Source: Phycisphaerales bacterium (GTDB taxonomy: Bacteria; Planctomycetota; Phycisphaerae; Phycisphaerales; SM1A02). From it: DNA of 64,000 nucleotides. A model generated the notes under the pieces. The model had not been told where the DNA came from, did not search any database, and saw only the letters and a list, made by a program, of their open reading frames with translations. The translations under genes and the position numbers were made by a program. This document shows, piece by piece, positions 44,294 to 53,803 of the stretch (positions are counted from its first letter, which is position 1; each line of letters opens with the position of its first letter). The stretch is from positions 1-64,000 of the forward strand of contig JASMLG010000075.1 of assembly GCA_030748805.1 (NCBI GenBank), given 5' to 3'.

Positions 44294-44299
44294 AGTGTA
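44294..44299 (-). promoter_or_regulatory. -10 box TACACT, leaderless TTG start
   Basis: TACACT is followed by GCACTC and TTG at 44287, the same six-base spacing as at the ATG and GTG leaderless starts. Confidence 0.5.
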
Positions 44300-44305
44300 G
44301 TTTAT

Positions 44306-46327
44306 CTACTTCTTAAGTAATGATTCAATCAATCGAACTGCTGATTTGTAGTCATATCCATGAACCCCCCAACATGGCTGATTAAGCAGAGCATTGCGAA
44401 TATCACAATCAACGAACAGAATCCGTCCTTTACCAATTGTAATTGAACTGGGTGTACCTATTTTTTTGTTGTTTCGAATACTCCACCCGCGTCTACATGG
44501 ATCGTCAATTAAGTCAAGTTCTGGTTTTGAAGTTAGATTGCATTTTGCCTCAACATGATTTCTAACAGAGTTTGCGAATCCGCCTAGACCGCCTATTGAC
44601 TCAACCAGAACAGTTGAGCCAGATGAAGCGATCAGAATAATATCGTCGGTAAGCTTTTCATTTACTTCTTCATTGTCTATTCCACCTACTAAAACAAGAG
44701 TTTTATTTTTTGCTTCTTTTATAGGTAAGATTTTTGTATTCCATTGGTTTAATCCAGCGATTTCTGTATTCCAAGATCTGTCATGTTTTGCAATTACAAT
44801 TTGTTTTCTAGAAAATGAAAAGACATTTTTCTCAAGTCGATTTTTCCAATGGTCAAGTTCGGCTGCACCACAACAAATGTTCATCATTACTTTAGATAGT
44901 CTGTTATTCTCATTATCACAAATTAATTTTGTTGAACCTTGGATGATAAGGATTCTGTCTCTGACACCATCATTCCAAGAAGTTACTCTTGCTTTTGTAT
45001 TCTCCAACAAGGATAGCGCCCAGTGTTCGCCAGTGATTCTTTGTTTTGAAATGTTAGGACACAGTTTATCCGCAAACTTTGTGAAAAACTTATGTTCCTT
45101 ACCAGTTGCAAGAATAACTATTAAACCGCCTTTATCAAGGTACTTTCTTATCTTGGAACAATCATCTGGGATCGCTGTAACATTTTGAATCAACATAAAT
45201 GGAGATGACAGCCATGAATCAATCGAGTCGTTTTCAGTAACAAGTTGCCATCCAAGAATTTGTTCTGTCCTATTTGAAACTCTTTTTGCAATAATATCTG
45301 CTAACCGCATTGGGTCAACTTGAGAATTTTCTAATCCAAGTTCGCACAATGCAGTAGGGGCTCTCCCCCTTGTTAAGAACAAAAGAGCGAAGGAAAGATT
45401 AACGGTACTTCCCCTTGCTTTTGCTCTATCACAATGAGATTCAAGCACTGCTTTGGCTCCATCTAAAAACCAGTCACGATTGTGTATTTCTGCTAGTCCG
45501 CATGCCATCGCGGTGCGCTCAAGCGAATAAAGATAACTCATCAGAGCGGTTCCACCAGAGTTCTTGTCAGTTGTAGCGTGTTTGTTGAGCCATTGAATCG
45601 CTTTGTTTAGTGAACCATGTAGCCAAGTGGTATCATTTTTCGACAAGTCATCTCCGTATACCTCACCCACTCCGAGTAAACAATTGATTCCTGCAACTGT
45701 CATATTTGCAGTTGCTTTTCCTTGAGTTCCACTTTGTTGGTATGACCATCCGCCATTCTTGTGTTGAGTGGTAAGGGTTGCATTTGCGATTGCTGACCAA
45801 CAATCTTTTGGGACTTTTGCTCCGCTTCTGCCTGCTTCTCTAAGAGCAATCATTCCAAATTCTCTGATTAGAGGAGAAGTTTTTGCAAGTGATTGAGGTG
45901 GCGAATAGTATGTTCCCCATCCACCACATGGAATGCTCATTGAGTTTACAAGTCGCTTTGTGTCGTTCCTAAGATTTTTTTTATATCTATCAGGAAACAT
46001 GGACCAAATAGAAGTTCTAATTGCGAGAACGTATGTACTTGGGTCTTCAATTTCCATAAGAAAATCTAATGATCTTTGAATTTTTGGTGAATGAATCGAT
46101 TCACCTGAAGCAAGCAATGCAAGTGTTGCAATTGAAGTGGTTCCTCCATTGTGTTTTGAAAGCCATCCAGATGAATTGATTGGTTCCCAACATCTATTTT
46201 GATCGTACCTTTCGATAAGTTCTGCTGTAATCATCTCTATTGCTTTCGATACATCTTTGTGATCGATAGTTTGCGCAGAAATAGCGCAGGCAGTCGATAT
46301 GACCGCCGAAATTAAATTAATTGTCAT
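44306..46327 (-). CDS. secreted toroid-repeat protein with DUF4159-like C-terminus
   Basis: A signal peptide (ISAVISTACAISAQ) opens the 673-residue protein. Residues about 25-330 show repeats like those of the prenyltransferase/squalene-cyclase toroid (GGTTSIATLALLAS, NGGWSYQQ, GGTALMSYLYSLERTAMACGLAEI) without catalytic DxDD, so a non-enzymatic helical toroid is likely. The C-terminal part, about 370-670 (GGLIVILATGKEHKFF; GIDNEEVNEK; HGYDYKSAVRLIESLLKK), resembles DUF4159. Such two-part proteins occur in planctomycetes and are of unknown role. AGGGAAG precedes the ATG. sppA lies 11 bp upstream. Confidence 0.7.
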   Translation of the reverse strand: MTINLISAVISTACAISAQTIDHKDVSKAIEMITAELIERYDQNRCWEPINSSGWLSKHNGGTTSIATLALLASGESIHSPKIQRSLDFLMEIEDPSTYVLAIRTSIWSMFPDRYKKNLRNDTKRLVNSMSIPCGGWGTYYSPPQSLAKTSPLIREFGMIALREAGRSGAKVPKDCWSAIANATLTTQHKNGGWSYQQSGTQGKATANMTVAGINCLLGVGEVYGDDLSKNDTTWLHGSLNKAIQWLNKHATTDKNSGGTALMSYLYSLERTAMACGLAEIHNRDWFLDGAKAVLESHCDRAKARGSTVNLSFALLFLTRGRAPTALCELGLENSQVDPMRLADIIAKRVSNRTEQILGWQLVTENDSIDSWLSSPFMLIQNVTAIPDDCSKIRKYLDKGGLIVILATGKEHKFFTKFADKLCPNISKQRITGEHWALSLLENTKARVTSWNDGVRDRILIIQGSTKLICDNENNRLSKVMMNICCGAAELDHWKNRLEKNVFSFSRKQIVIAKHDRSWNTEIAGLNQWNTKILPIKEAKNKTLVLVGGIDNEEVNEKLTDDIILIASSGSTVLVESIGGLGGFANSVRNHVEAKCNLTSKPELDLIDDPCRRGWSIRNNKKIGTPSSITIGKGRILFVDCDIRNALLNQPCWGVHGYDYKSAVRLIESLLKK

Positions 46328-46338
46328 TTATCTTCCCT

Positions 46339-47355
46339 TTAGTTGTTAAACAAATACATTAGTTTTGGCATCGATAATTCCTGAATCATCGTGCGAAGTT
46401 CTTCAGCTGAAAAATTATTTTCTTTAGCCCCAAACAATCCACCAAATGAAGGTCTTGAACGATTGTAACTGACGATAGTTGAATCCGATTTAGTAAGACT
46501 TGCGCGTTGTTCAGCAATCGATATAGCGTCATCTAAATATCCGATTCCATCAATTAGTCCGTTAGTTAATGCCTGTTGAGCAGTGTAAGCTGATCCATTA
46601 GCAACTTCCTCCAGTTTTTTTGAATCAGTAATAACATCTCCTCTACCCTCTTCTACACGACTGTAAAAAACGCTATACATTGCGTCGAGAATACCTGTGA
46701 CTTTTTGTTTATCTTTTACAGTCCAATTCCGAAACACATCGTTAGCTACTGACTTTTGGGGTGAATCCTTAGCGATTAAAGTAACTGGTTTTACTCCAAT
46801 CATTTCAAGTAAGTCCTGAAAGGTCATTATGTTCGCAATTACACCAATGGATCCAGTTATAGTTGTCTCCTGAGCAATAATGTGATCTGAATTACAAGAG
46901 ATGTAATATCCTCCTGACGCAGCAATTCCTCCGTAACTTGCTATGAGTGGCAGTTTCGCATCTTTTAATCGTTGGATGTTGTGCCAAATTTCATCGGAAG
47001 CAGTAACTCCACCGCCTGGTGAATCTACTCTAAGAACAACTGCTCGAATGTGCTTGTCTTCGAGTATTTCATTGATAGCTTGCTCGGCGTACGAAGCGTT
47101 GGAAGCGTCAATGACACCAGATATATTCAGAACAGCTATTTTGTTAGAATCTCCTTCGTGAGAAATGTGAGTTCTAACTGATCCACTGTCTTCTGTAGCT
47201 GCTGCGAACCCTGAGATTCCAGCGATGATTCCAACTAGGAAGACAATTAAAAATATAAACATTGCAGCTAGGAATGCAACGAAGGTTTTGAATCCACCTG
47301 TTGTTGCTACAACTTTAATTGTTGCGGGTTTTGTTTGGCTAGTTTCTGTTTCCAT
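46339..47355 (-). CDS. sppA: signal peptide peptidase SppA
   Basis: SppA digests leftover signal peptides at the membrane. The 338-residue single-domain protein has one membrane segment (about 24-50) and a ClpP-like core: AVVLRVDSPGGGVTASDEIW, GIAASGGYYISC with the nucleophile serine near 147, TTITGSIGVI, and the general-base lysine in AKDSPQKS near 200, matching the Ser-Lys spacing of Bacillus SppA. GAGGAG lies before the ATG, and TACAAT about 27 bases upstream would make a short leader. It heads the leftward gene train. Confidence 0.92.
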   Translation of the reverse strand: METETSQTKPATIKVVATTGGFKTFVAFLAAMFIFLIVFLVGIIAGISGFAAATEDSGSVRTHISHEGDSNKIAVLNISGVIDASNASYAEQAINEILEDKHIRAVVLRVDSPGGGVTASDEIWHNIQRLKDAKLPLIASYGGIAASGGYYISCNSDHIIAQETTITGSIGVIANIMTFQDLLEMIGVKPVTLIAKDSPQKSVANDVFRNWTVKDKQKVTGILDAMYSVFYSRVEEGRGDVITDSKKLEEVANGSAYTAQQALTNGLIDGIGYLDDAISIAEQRASLTKSDSTIVSYNRSRPSFGGLFGAKENNFSAEELRTMIQELSMPKLMYLFNN

Positions 47356-47381
47356 GGATATTTCTCCTCGATTTAGGGCTC

Positions 47382-47387
47382 ATTGTA
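47382..47387 (-). promoter_or_regulatory. -10 box TACAAT for sppA
   Basis: The same hexamer used in leaderless genes sits here farther upstream, so the predicted leader of about 20 bases includes GAGGAG. The remaining sequence to 47579 is AT-rich and shows no gene. Confidence 0.4.
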
Positions 47388-47579
47388 ATGGTGTTTTTGG
47401 CAAAACCAGAAATTACTGCGGAATTTCATCACACTTTTTTAGTTATTTTTACATTTAACCGTACCAGAGCAGCAAAGTAATGGTCGAATATGTGGTCGGC
47501 ACAGAGATTTAGTCGATTAACAACCGCTTCAGAAAATTTAGGTACATGGAACACTTAATTGCAAGTTTAATTATATTCG

Positions 47580-48197
47580 TCATGCTTGCTTAGTGATGAC
47601 GATAGTTGAATCGTGTCCGCCCAAATAAGTTTGGGTGAAATCAACGCATGGAGAAAGGTTAAGTGCGTAATCAATCCACCCTATGGTATTAAACCTACTC
47701 GCAGGAGTTAAATCCTCTTTATCAGGATTACGTCCAGATCGGTTTGATAGGAAATTGTAAGCAATACCTAAATTGCAAACATTGAATGCCGATTCGATAA
47801 TCTTAAAAGCCATATCTTCATTCATTGCGTTAAGGGTTCCGGAAAATATAATCCAATCGTATTTTCCTAGTGCGTCTAAATTGGTAACAATGTCAATAGT
47901 AGAAAAAGTAGTACGAGCCATATTTTTTGATGTTGCGGCGTCAATCATTTCGGGCATTGCGTCAATGCCATGATAGGAAGTGAAAGAAATACTTTTATCT
48001 ATCAAATACTGAGCGAAGTCACCTATTCCACATCCCACATCAAGGATTGTTGACTTGTTAAAATCTATGAAATCGCAAAATGTCTTGAATCGTAATTCTT
48101 GACCATCCTTCGACTTCCATAATGTTGCATCAAATGTTCCACCATGAATATTCACCGCCTCTTTGTATGGTTTTAAATATTCAGGTATGTTTTGCAT
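47580..48197 (-). CDS. class I SAM-dependent methyltransferase
   Basis: The 205-residue protein has the SAM-binding motif TILDVGCGIGDFAQYL, an acidic residue after strand 2 (YHGIDAMPEM), and WIIFSGTLNAMN in place of motif IV. The substrate is unknown. It is the last gene of the ispA-dxs series, eight bases after the amidotransferase gene, so an isoprenoid, quinone or small-molecule substrate is possible but not shown. Confidence 0.8.
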   Translation of the reverse strand: MQNIPEYLKPYKEAVNIHGGTFDATLWKSKDGQELRFKTFCDFIDFNKSTILDVGCGIGDFAQYLIDKSISFTSYHGIDAMPEMIDAATSKNMARTTFSTIDIVTNLDALGKYDWIIFSGTLNAMNEDMAFKIIESAFNVCNLGIAYNFLSNRSGRNPDKEDLTPASRFNTIGWIDYALNLSPCVDFTQTYLGGHDSTIVITKQA

Positions 48198-48205
48198 TCA
48201 GTAAG

Positions 48206-48934
48206 TTATTGTCTTTGGCGAGTAAATCTGGCACGCATTGGCATTAAGAGTTGAGAAATTGCATCAAATAGACGATTGGTTAATCGTTCATAGTCAGCAA
48301 AGTATTTATCTGTATCTGCCCTAATTGTCTCTGGAGAAATATTGGCGGATTGAAGTTGTTCCGCATCATCATCGATCCATAATTCAATTGTTTTCTCAGT
48401 ACATTCTGGGTGAAATTGAACAGCATAAGTGTTTACACCTTTGGTCCATGCTTGGATTTTGCAAAGTTCACTTGATGCAAGAAGAGTTGCTCCTTCTGGG
48501 AGTGACTTTACTTGCCAGTGATGCCACTGAAGTTGTGGTCCAATCCATGGTTGACCTGACAGAATAAAGTCCGATCGACCAACGGGCGTAAGATTTAAGT
48601 CATACCACCCAATTTCTGGTTTTTCACTTTTTGAAACATCTCCCCCAAGTGCTTTTGCTAGAAGTTGGCAACCAAGGCACAAGCCAAAAATGGGAAGTTC
48701 CAAAGCATCGGCATCGTGAAGTAACTTTAACTCTTGTTCAACCCATGGCTCATCGGAAGTAGGATCTTGGGGACCACCACAACTGATAACACCATCAATT
48801 TCGTTAAGATCTTCGGGTAGTTTTTCTCCGAGATGAACTCTGACAACATTCAATAAATGGCCATCTTCAAGAAGTCGTTGACCTAGTCGGTCGGATCCGG
48901 TCAAGTCACTATGTTCAATAATTAAGATAGACAT
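48206..48934 (-). CDS. type 1 glutamine amidotransferase
   Basis: The 242-residue protein has the class I amidotransferase nucleophile elbow IFGLCLGCQLLAKALGG and the catalytic His-Glu in YAVQFHPECTEK. It resembles stand-alone GMP-synthase-like amidotransferases. The acceptor domain or partner is not in the window. It lies between dxs and a methyltransferase gene with gaps of nine and eight bases, so all are probably co-transcribed. Confidence 0.87.
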   Translation of the reverse strand: MSILIIEHSDLTGSDRLGQRLLEDGHLLNVVRVHLGEKLPEDLNEIDGVISCGGPQDPTSDEPWVEQELKLLHDADALELPIFGLCLGCQLLAKALGGDVSKSEKPEIGWYDLNLTPVGRSDFILSGQPWIGPQLQWHHWQVKSLPEGATLLASSELCKIQAWTKGVNTYAVQFHPECTEKTIELWIDDDAEQLQSANISPETIRADTDKYFADYERLTNRLFDAISQLLMPMRARFTRQRQ

Positions 48935-48943
48935 ATCTGTGCT

Positions 48944-50875
48944 TTACTTTGTTACAACAAGGGGTGATTGAGTTTTACTTTTATTCAAGATACGTGTAGC
49001 GACTGCAGTAATACCCGCAGAGTCAATTCCGGCTTCAGAAAGTTGTTCTTTTCGTGAGCCATGACCAATCCACCTGTCTGGAAGTCCCAGAATTGTAATG
49101 AGGGATGAGTCGAGGTTTTGTTTTGCAGCTTCTTCAATTACCGCAGAGCCAAAACCACCGATTGTTGAGTGATCTTCTACAGTAATAATTGGAATATTAT
49201 TTGATAACAAACGGAATATTAGTTCCTTGTCAACTGGTTTTGCGAAACGTGCATCGTAGACATCTACTGAATCGCTGTCGATACGATTTGCTGCTTCGAT
49301 TGCATCAATGACAGTTGTTCCATACCCAATAATTGCAAGTTTTGTATTGCTGCTGGAAATAAGTTTATGCGATTTACCAAGTTCAAATGGAGGACAACTT
49401 CCATCAGAGTTGGTAATCGTATCTCGTGGGTATCTCACACACGATAGCCCATCATCATAATTGGTCATAAACAACATTGCTTCTTTGAAAGATGGTTCAT
49501 CAATTGCAGCCATGAGCACAGCATTTGGTAAAACCCGAAGTAGAGCAATGTCACAGAACCCATGATGCACAGCTCCATCTCCGCCAACAACCCCTGCTCT
49601 ATCTAGGCACAATCTAACAGGCAACCCCTGCAAAGAAACCTCTTGGAATACTTGATCAAATGCACGCTGCAAGAAAGTGGAGTAAACAGCAAAGAAAGGT
49701 TTACAACCTGTTTTTGCCATCCCAGCAAGCATATCCATCGCATGCGATTCGCAAATACCTGTGTCCCAAACGCGGTTTGGAAACAACTTCATTACTTGAT
49801 CGATACCAGTGCCATCAGGCATTGCAGCTGTTGCTGCAACTACAAGGTCATCTTGTTTCATAATATCGCAGAGAACATCAGAAAAACATGAAGTGAAACT
49901 TCTTCCCGATGGTTGCATTTCAACACAAGTGTTTTTTACTTCAAACGGTTTAGAAGAGTGGAAAGTTGTTGAGTTCTGTTCAGTATATTCAAAACCCCTT
50001 CCTTTTATCGTGTGAGCGTGAAGTATAAGAGGGCGATCAACATCTCTAACTTCAATTAACATTTCAATTAAAGATGGAAGATCATGACCATCAACTGGAC
50101 CTATTGAAAGTAGACCAAAATGTTCGAACCATGAGTCCTCAAAAATGGCATCTTTCATCATCTCAGTCATTCGATGTGACATGTCTTCAAGCATTGAGCC
50201 ACCCGGAAGTTTACCCAACATGCTCTTCGCAGCTTTTTTCATTGATCTATAGGTTGAACCAACGCGAAGATGATCAAAATAATCAGCAATTGCACCTTGA
50301 GGGTTTGCGATACTCATGTTGTTATCGTTAAGAACTACTAGAAATTGGCGCTTAAGAGTTCCAGCATTATTTAGGCCTTCCATTGCAACACCGTTGACAA
50401 TGCTGCCGTCGCCAACAAAAGCTACAACCCTTCTGCCATCTCTGTTATTCTCTGGGTGGTAACTTTCATTCTGAAGAGTATCACCTCGAGCCATTCCTAC
50501 AGCCGTCGAAATTGCTGTACCAGCATGACCTACCGAAAAAAGATCATAAGTTGACTCATCAGGTGAAGGGAATCCTGACATTCCTCCACGTTGCCTTAAG
50601 TTCTCAAGAAGATGCTGTCTGCCAGTTAATAATTTATGGGTGTAACACTGGTGCCCAACATCAAAAAGCAGACGATCGTTCGAAAAATCAAATACATAAT
50701 GAAGAGCAATCATTAATTCTACGACCCCCAGATTAGTGGCAAGATGTCCTCCTCCTTTTTTGACTTGTTCACAAATTGCGTTACGAATCTCAGTAGACAA
50801 CTCTGGTAGTTCTTCTACCTTGATCTTCCTAAGATCAGATGGGGATTTAATTGTAGTAAGGAGTTTGTAACTCAT
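48944..50875 (-). CDS. dxs: 1-deoxy-D-xylulose-5-phosphate synthase
   Basis: Dxs joins pyruvate and glyceraldehyde 3-phosphate with thiamine diphosphate, the first step of the MEP pathway. The 643 residues show FDVGHQCYTHKLLTGR, GFPSPDESTYDLFSVGHAGTAIS, the TPP motif VGDGSIVNGVAMEGLNNAG, NDNNMSIANP, HAHTIKGRG and RLCLDRAGVVGGDGAVHHG. ispG is also in the window. TACACT lies seven bases before the ATG, giving a possible separate leaderless start within the ispA-dxs gap. Confidence 0.97.
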   Translation of the reverse strand: MSYKLLTTIKSPSDLRKIKVEELPELSTEIRNAICEQVKKGGGHLATNLGVVELMIALHYVFDFSNDRLLFDVGHQCYTHKLLTGRQHLLENLRQRGGMSGFPSPDESTYDLFSVGHAGTAISTAVGMARGDTLQNESYHPENNRDGRRVVAFVGDGSIVNGVAMEGLNNAGTLKRQFLVVLNDNNMSIANPQGAIADYFDHLRVGSTYRSMKKAAKSMLGKLPGGSMLEDMSHRMTEMMKDAIFEDSWFEHFGLLSIGPVDGHDLPSLIEMLIEVRDVDRPLILHAHTIKGRGFEYTEQNSTTFHSSKPFEVKNTCVEMQPSGRSFTSCFSDVLCDIMKQDDLVVAATAAMPDGTGIDQVMKLFPNRVWDTGICESHAMDMLAGMAKTGCKPFFAVYSTFLQRAFDQVFQEVSLQGLPVRLCLDRAGVVGGDGAVHHGFCDIALLRVLPNAVLMAAIDEPSFKEAMLFMTNYDDGLSCVRYPRDTITNSDGSCPPFELGKSHKLISSSNTKLAIIGYGTTVIDAIEAANRIDSDSVDVYDARFAKPVDKELIFRLLSNNIPIITVEDHSTIGGFGSAVIEEAAKQNLDSSLITILGLPDRWIGHGSRKEQLSEAGIDSAGITAVATRILNKSKTQSPLVVTK

Positions 50876-50882
50876 TTCAAAC

Positions 50883-50888
50883 AGTGTA
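50883..50888 (-). promoter_or_regulatory. -10 box TACACT before dxs
   Basis: TACACT, seven bases, ATG. The box lies in the 21-bp gap after ispA, so dxs may have its own leaderless transcript in addition to read-through. Confidence 0.45.
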
Positions 50889-50896
50889 TTGTATGC

Positions 50897-51790
50897 TCAA
50901 CGTGTCCGGTGAGCCATCCAAACATTGAAAGATGATAAGGTTTCTGCACTTTTACCGAGTTGTATGAGTGAGTTTTCTGCATGTTTGTGAAGTTCTTGAA
51001 CAGTTTGTTCTGATTTTTTGACTCCAATTGTTCCTGGGTAAGTTGTTTTACCAGATATTGCATCCTTCCCAGTGGCTTTTCCTACGTGATCTGGTGATCC
51101 ATGGAGATCTATTAGATCATCTACTATTTGGTACATGAGACCGATAGTGTTGCCATAATTATCTATTGCTTCATATTGGCTTTCGGTTGCACCTCCGCAA
51201 ATTGCACCCATTTGACATGCGCACCTGATAAGAGAGCCAGTTTTGTTTTGATGAATTGCTTCAATCGATTCTTGTTCGTTTAAATTCTCTGGTAGTCCAC
51301 CAAGTGTGTCATAAACTTGACCTATGACCATATCTCGAGTTGCCTTTGCAAGTAATTGCGAAAGTTTTGATTGCTGTTCTGGAATGTAGTTTCCATCTGT
51401 TAATTGTGAAAAAGCAAGAGGAAGAAGAAGATCACCAGCGAGTATTGCCATTGCTTCGCCATACTTTATATGAAGAGTTGGTTTTCCACGGCGCAGTTCA
51501 TCATTGTCAATCGATGGCAAATCATCGTGGACTAAACTAAAGCAATGAATATATTCAACAGCAATTGCGGCTGGCATCGCTTGTTCCCGTAATCCTCCAA
51601 CAGCTTCGCAACACAGTAACGTAAGGATTGGTCTAATTCGTTTTCCTCCATTTACAACCGCATAAGTAGCTGCTTCAGCAAGATGATTAGGAAGATTTAA
51701 TTCCTTAAGACGTTCCTCAAGCTCTAACTCAATAATTTTTGCTGTTCTAAGCAGTGCAGAGGGGGGATTTGGGGAAGATATATTTGTCAC
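50897..51790 (-). CDS. ispA: polyprenyl diphosphate synthase (farnesyl/geranylgeranyl type)
   Basis: The enzyme condenses isopentenyl diphosphate with allylic diphosphates. The 297-residue protein has GGKRIRP, the first Asp-rich motif LVHDDLPSIDNDELRRGKPT and the second region YQIVDDLIDLHG. The spacing in the first motif (DDxxxxD, four residues between the pairs) is that of short-chain bacterial FPP/GGPP synthases. The start is GTG with TACAAT six bases upstream. dxs follows, a common pairing. Confidence 0.93.
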   Translation of the reverse strand: MTNISSPNPPSALLRTAKIIELELEERLKELNLPNHLAEAATYAVVNGGKRIRPILTLLCCEAVGGLREQAMPAAIAVEYIHCFSLVHDDLPSIDNDELRRGKPTLHIKYGEAMAILAGDLLLPLAFSQLTDGNYIPEQQSKLSQLLAKATRDMVIGQVYDTLGGLPENLNEQESIEAIHQNKTGSLIRCACQMGAICGGATESQYEAIDNYGNTIGLMYQIVDDLIDLHGSPDHVGKATGKDAISGKTTYPGTIGVKKSEQTVQELHKHAENSLIQLGKSAETLSSFNVWMAHRTR

Positions 51791-51796
51791 ACGTGG

Positions 51797-51802
51797 ATTG
51801 TA
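51797..51802 (-). promoter_or_regulatory. -10 box TACAAT, leaderless ispA start at GTG
   Basis: TACAAT is followed by CCACGT and GTG, the six-base spacing. It lies about 100 bp from a similarly spaced TACAAT facing right before the ExbB-like gene. Confidence 0.55.
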
Positions 51803-51904
51803 TGTTCTAAAGGGGTTTCTTTAAGGTTTTGCGTGGATAATTATCTTTTGGCTTGATTGACTCAAACATTCTTCTGGGATTCGTCGGAACTTCAACTATA
51901 AATA

Positions 51905-51910
51905 TACAAT
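51905..51910 (+). promoter_or_regulatory. -10 box TACAAT, leaderless start of the ExbB-like gene
   Basis: TATACAAT is followed by CTACGT and the ATG at 51917, with six bases between hexamer and start. Confidence 0.55.
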
Positions 51911-51916
51911 CTACGT

Positions 51917-52531
51917 ATGCACGAAGAAGTAATGCAAAATCTTTCTATGTTGATTGAACGTGGCGGCTACGTAATGATTCCATTGTTGGTTCTAAGCATC
52001 ATTAGTGTTGCTCTTATTTTGGAACGCTGTTGGTTTTGGTTACTTGTTGGAGGAAGAGGGTCTCTTGGTCGGTTAGAAAAACTTAATTCAACTTTAAGAA
52101 GTGGGGACACTGAAGCTGCTGAAAAATTGGTTAAGCGAGATTATTCCCCTTATGGATATGTTGCAAAATCTATGTTGGATAATGGCGCAAGCGATGCTGT
52201 TGCGATAGAGGCAGTAGAGTCACAGCGACCAAGAATAGATAGGTTTATGGTTGCACTTTCAACAATTATTACTGCAGCGCCACTGCTAGGGATTCTTGGA
52301 ACGGTTATAGGAATTATCCAATCATTTCGATTGCTTGGTGAGCAAGCAGTGTTAACAGATCCATCGGATGTTGCAGGTGGAATTGCTGCAGCGCTGTTGA
52401 CTACGGCATTGGGGTTAATAGTTGCCTTAGTTACACTTTTTCCATACATGTTATTTCGGGGATGGTCATCAAGATCAATTAGTCGACTAGAGGCAGTGAT
52501 TGCGGCTGCTCAGCAGGGAGATAAAAAATGA
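51917..52531 (+). CDS. MotA/TolQ/ExbB family proton channel protein
   Basis: The 204-residue protein has a first membrane segment (IPLLVLSIISVALILERCWFW) and two more in the conserved block LLGILGTVIGIIQSFR and GGIAAALLTTALGLIVALVTLFPYML, the ExbB/TolQ channel core. Partner genes for ExbD/TolR and TonB or TolA are not adjacent; instead the ATG of a TraB-like gene overlaps its stop (ATGA). Whether it is a typical energiser, or serves that neighbour, is not determined. Confidence 0.87.
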   Translation: MHEEVMQNLSMLIERGGYVMIPLLVLSIISVALILERCWFWLLVGGRGSLGRLEKLNSTLRSGDTEAAEKLVKRDYSPYGYVAKSMLDNGASDAVAIEAVESQRPRIDRFMVALSTIITAAPLLGILGTVIGIIQSFRLLGEQAVLTDPSDVAGGIAAALLTTALGLIVALVTLFPYMLFRGWSSRSISRLEAVIAAAQQGDKK

Positions 52532-53802
52532 TTCTTTTTTTGCATTTATTATTAACTACTGCGCTAGTTCAAAATTCAGTAGAACCTCCCGATGACTCAC
52601 AATTGTGGCTGAGGCGAGCAAGTAGTGAAGATAAAATTTCTCTTGAAATTGTTTCGAGAAAATTTGTATCTGAAGGCAAGCCAGACATTTGGCTTGTTGG
52701 AGTTGCTCATGTTGCTGATTCATCTTTTTATGAAGAAATTACCAATCTTCTAGATAAAATGGATATTGTTCTTTACGAATCAGTCAGGCCTGCTGGTTCT
52801 AGGAAACCCGGAGGAAATTCAGATGAAGACCGAGTAAATTCGACTCAGAAATCTTTGGAATTTGTTGCTGACGTTGCAAAAAAATGTTCGGAAGATTCAG
52901 AAGAACTTCCCGAATCACTAGAGGATGTAATAGTTGAAGCATCATTGATTGATAGGCGCCTTTCTAGTTGGATTGAAGATGCATCTGTTGACGCTTGGGG
53001 AAGACCATTTTCATTACATGTAGATCCAGAAGAAAAACAAATAACATTTTGGAGTTTTGGTTCTGATGGAGTTTATGGTGGAGAAGGAAGTGCAACTGAC
53101 TTAACTGCAACACGAACTGTTTCCTCGAACAGAGGTGTAACCGAAGAGAGCGGGCAGGGACCTCAACAAGAACTTGCAGTTGCATTAAATTTGGAATTCC
53201 AACTTGACGTGCTGTCTTATGAAGAACCAAACTGGTTTTGCAGCGATTTGACGATTGATGAAGTGGAGGCAAAACTTAAAGATCTAGGGGTGGATGACAC
53301 CATTCTTGGAACGTTAACCGGAGAAGCGTTTACGGCTAAACTTGCAATCGGAATGATGAGATTAATCCCCATGCTTGATTCAATAACAGGGGGTGGAGTA
53401 TCAGAAACAGCAAGGTTGTTAATGATTGAAATGATGAGTATGCCAGAAGCCGAACTCATACTCAAAAACGTAGAGCCAGATCTTGCTCAAGTTATTATAG
53501 TTGATCGAAATACTGAATTGCTTGGTGATATTGAAACAACAATCAAGTTGACAGACGATATTAAAACGATTGGAGTGCTTTATGGAGCAGGACACATGTC
53601 GGATTTATCTCCACGCTTGAAAAGCATGTTTGGGTATGTTCCTGTTGAAGATGTTTGGGTAACCGCCTTAAGCGTAAACCCTAGTAAGACGCTTCTTGAT
53701 GAAAGTTACATGAAGCGTTTGAGATTTATGTTGAGATACCAGTTGAACAAAGCGAATCAAAAGAAGACCGAAAAAGAATCTTCAAAAGAATCTTCAAATT
53801 AA
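52528..53802 (+). CDS. TraB/GumN-like exported protein
   Basis: A short signal peptide (ILFLHLLLTTALVQ) opens the 424-residue protein. The motifs IWLVGVAHVADSSFYEEI near the N-terminus and TIGVLYGAGHMSDLSPRL near the C-terminus are the paired G-x-x-H and GAGH blocks of the TraB/GumN superfamily, some members of which are proposed metalloproteases. A Ser/Asp-rich insert separates them. It is co-translated with the ExbB-like gene. The tail is Lys/Glu/Ser-rich (KKTEKESSKESSN). The function is unproven. Confidence 0.75.
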   Translation: MILFLHLLLTTALVQNSVEPPDDSQLWLRRASSEDKISLEIVSRKFVSEGKPDIWLVGVAHVADSSFYEEITNLLDKMDIVLYESVRPAGSRKPGGNSDEDRVNSTQKSLEFVADVAKKCSEDSEELPESLEDVIVEASLIDRRLSSWIEDASVDAWGRPFSLHVDPEEKQITFWSFGSDGVYGGEGSATDLTATRTVSSNRGVTEESGQGPQQELAVALNLEFQLDVLSYEEPNWFCSDLTIDEVEAKLKDLGVDDTILGTLTGEAFTAKLAIGMMRLIPMLDSITGGGVSETARLLMIEMMSMPEAELILKNVEPDLAQVIIVDRNTELLGDIETTIKLTDDIKTIGVLYGAGHMSDLSPRLKSMFGYVPVEDVWVTALSVNPSKTLLDESYMKRLRFMLRYQLNKANQKKTEKESSKESSN

Positions 53803-53803
53803 A

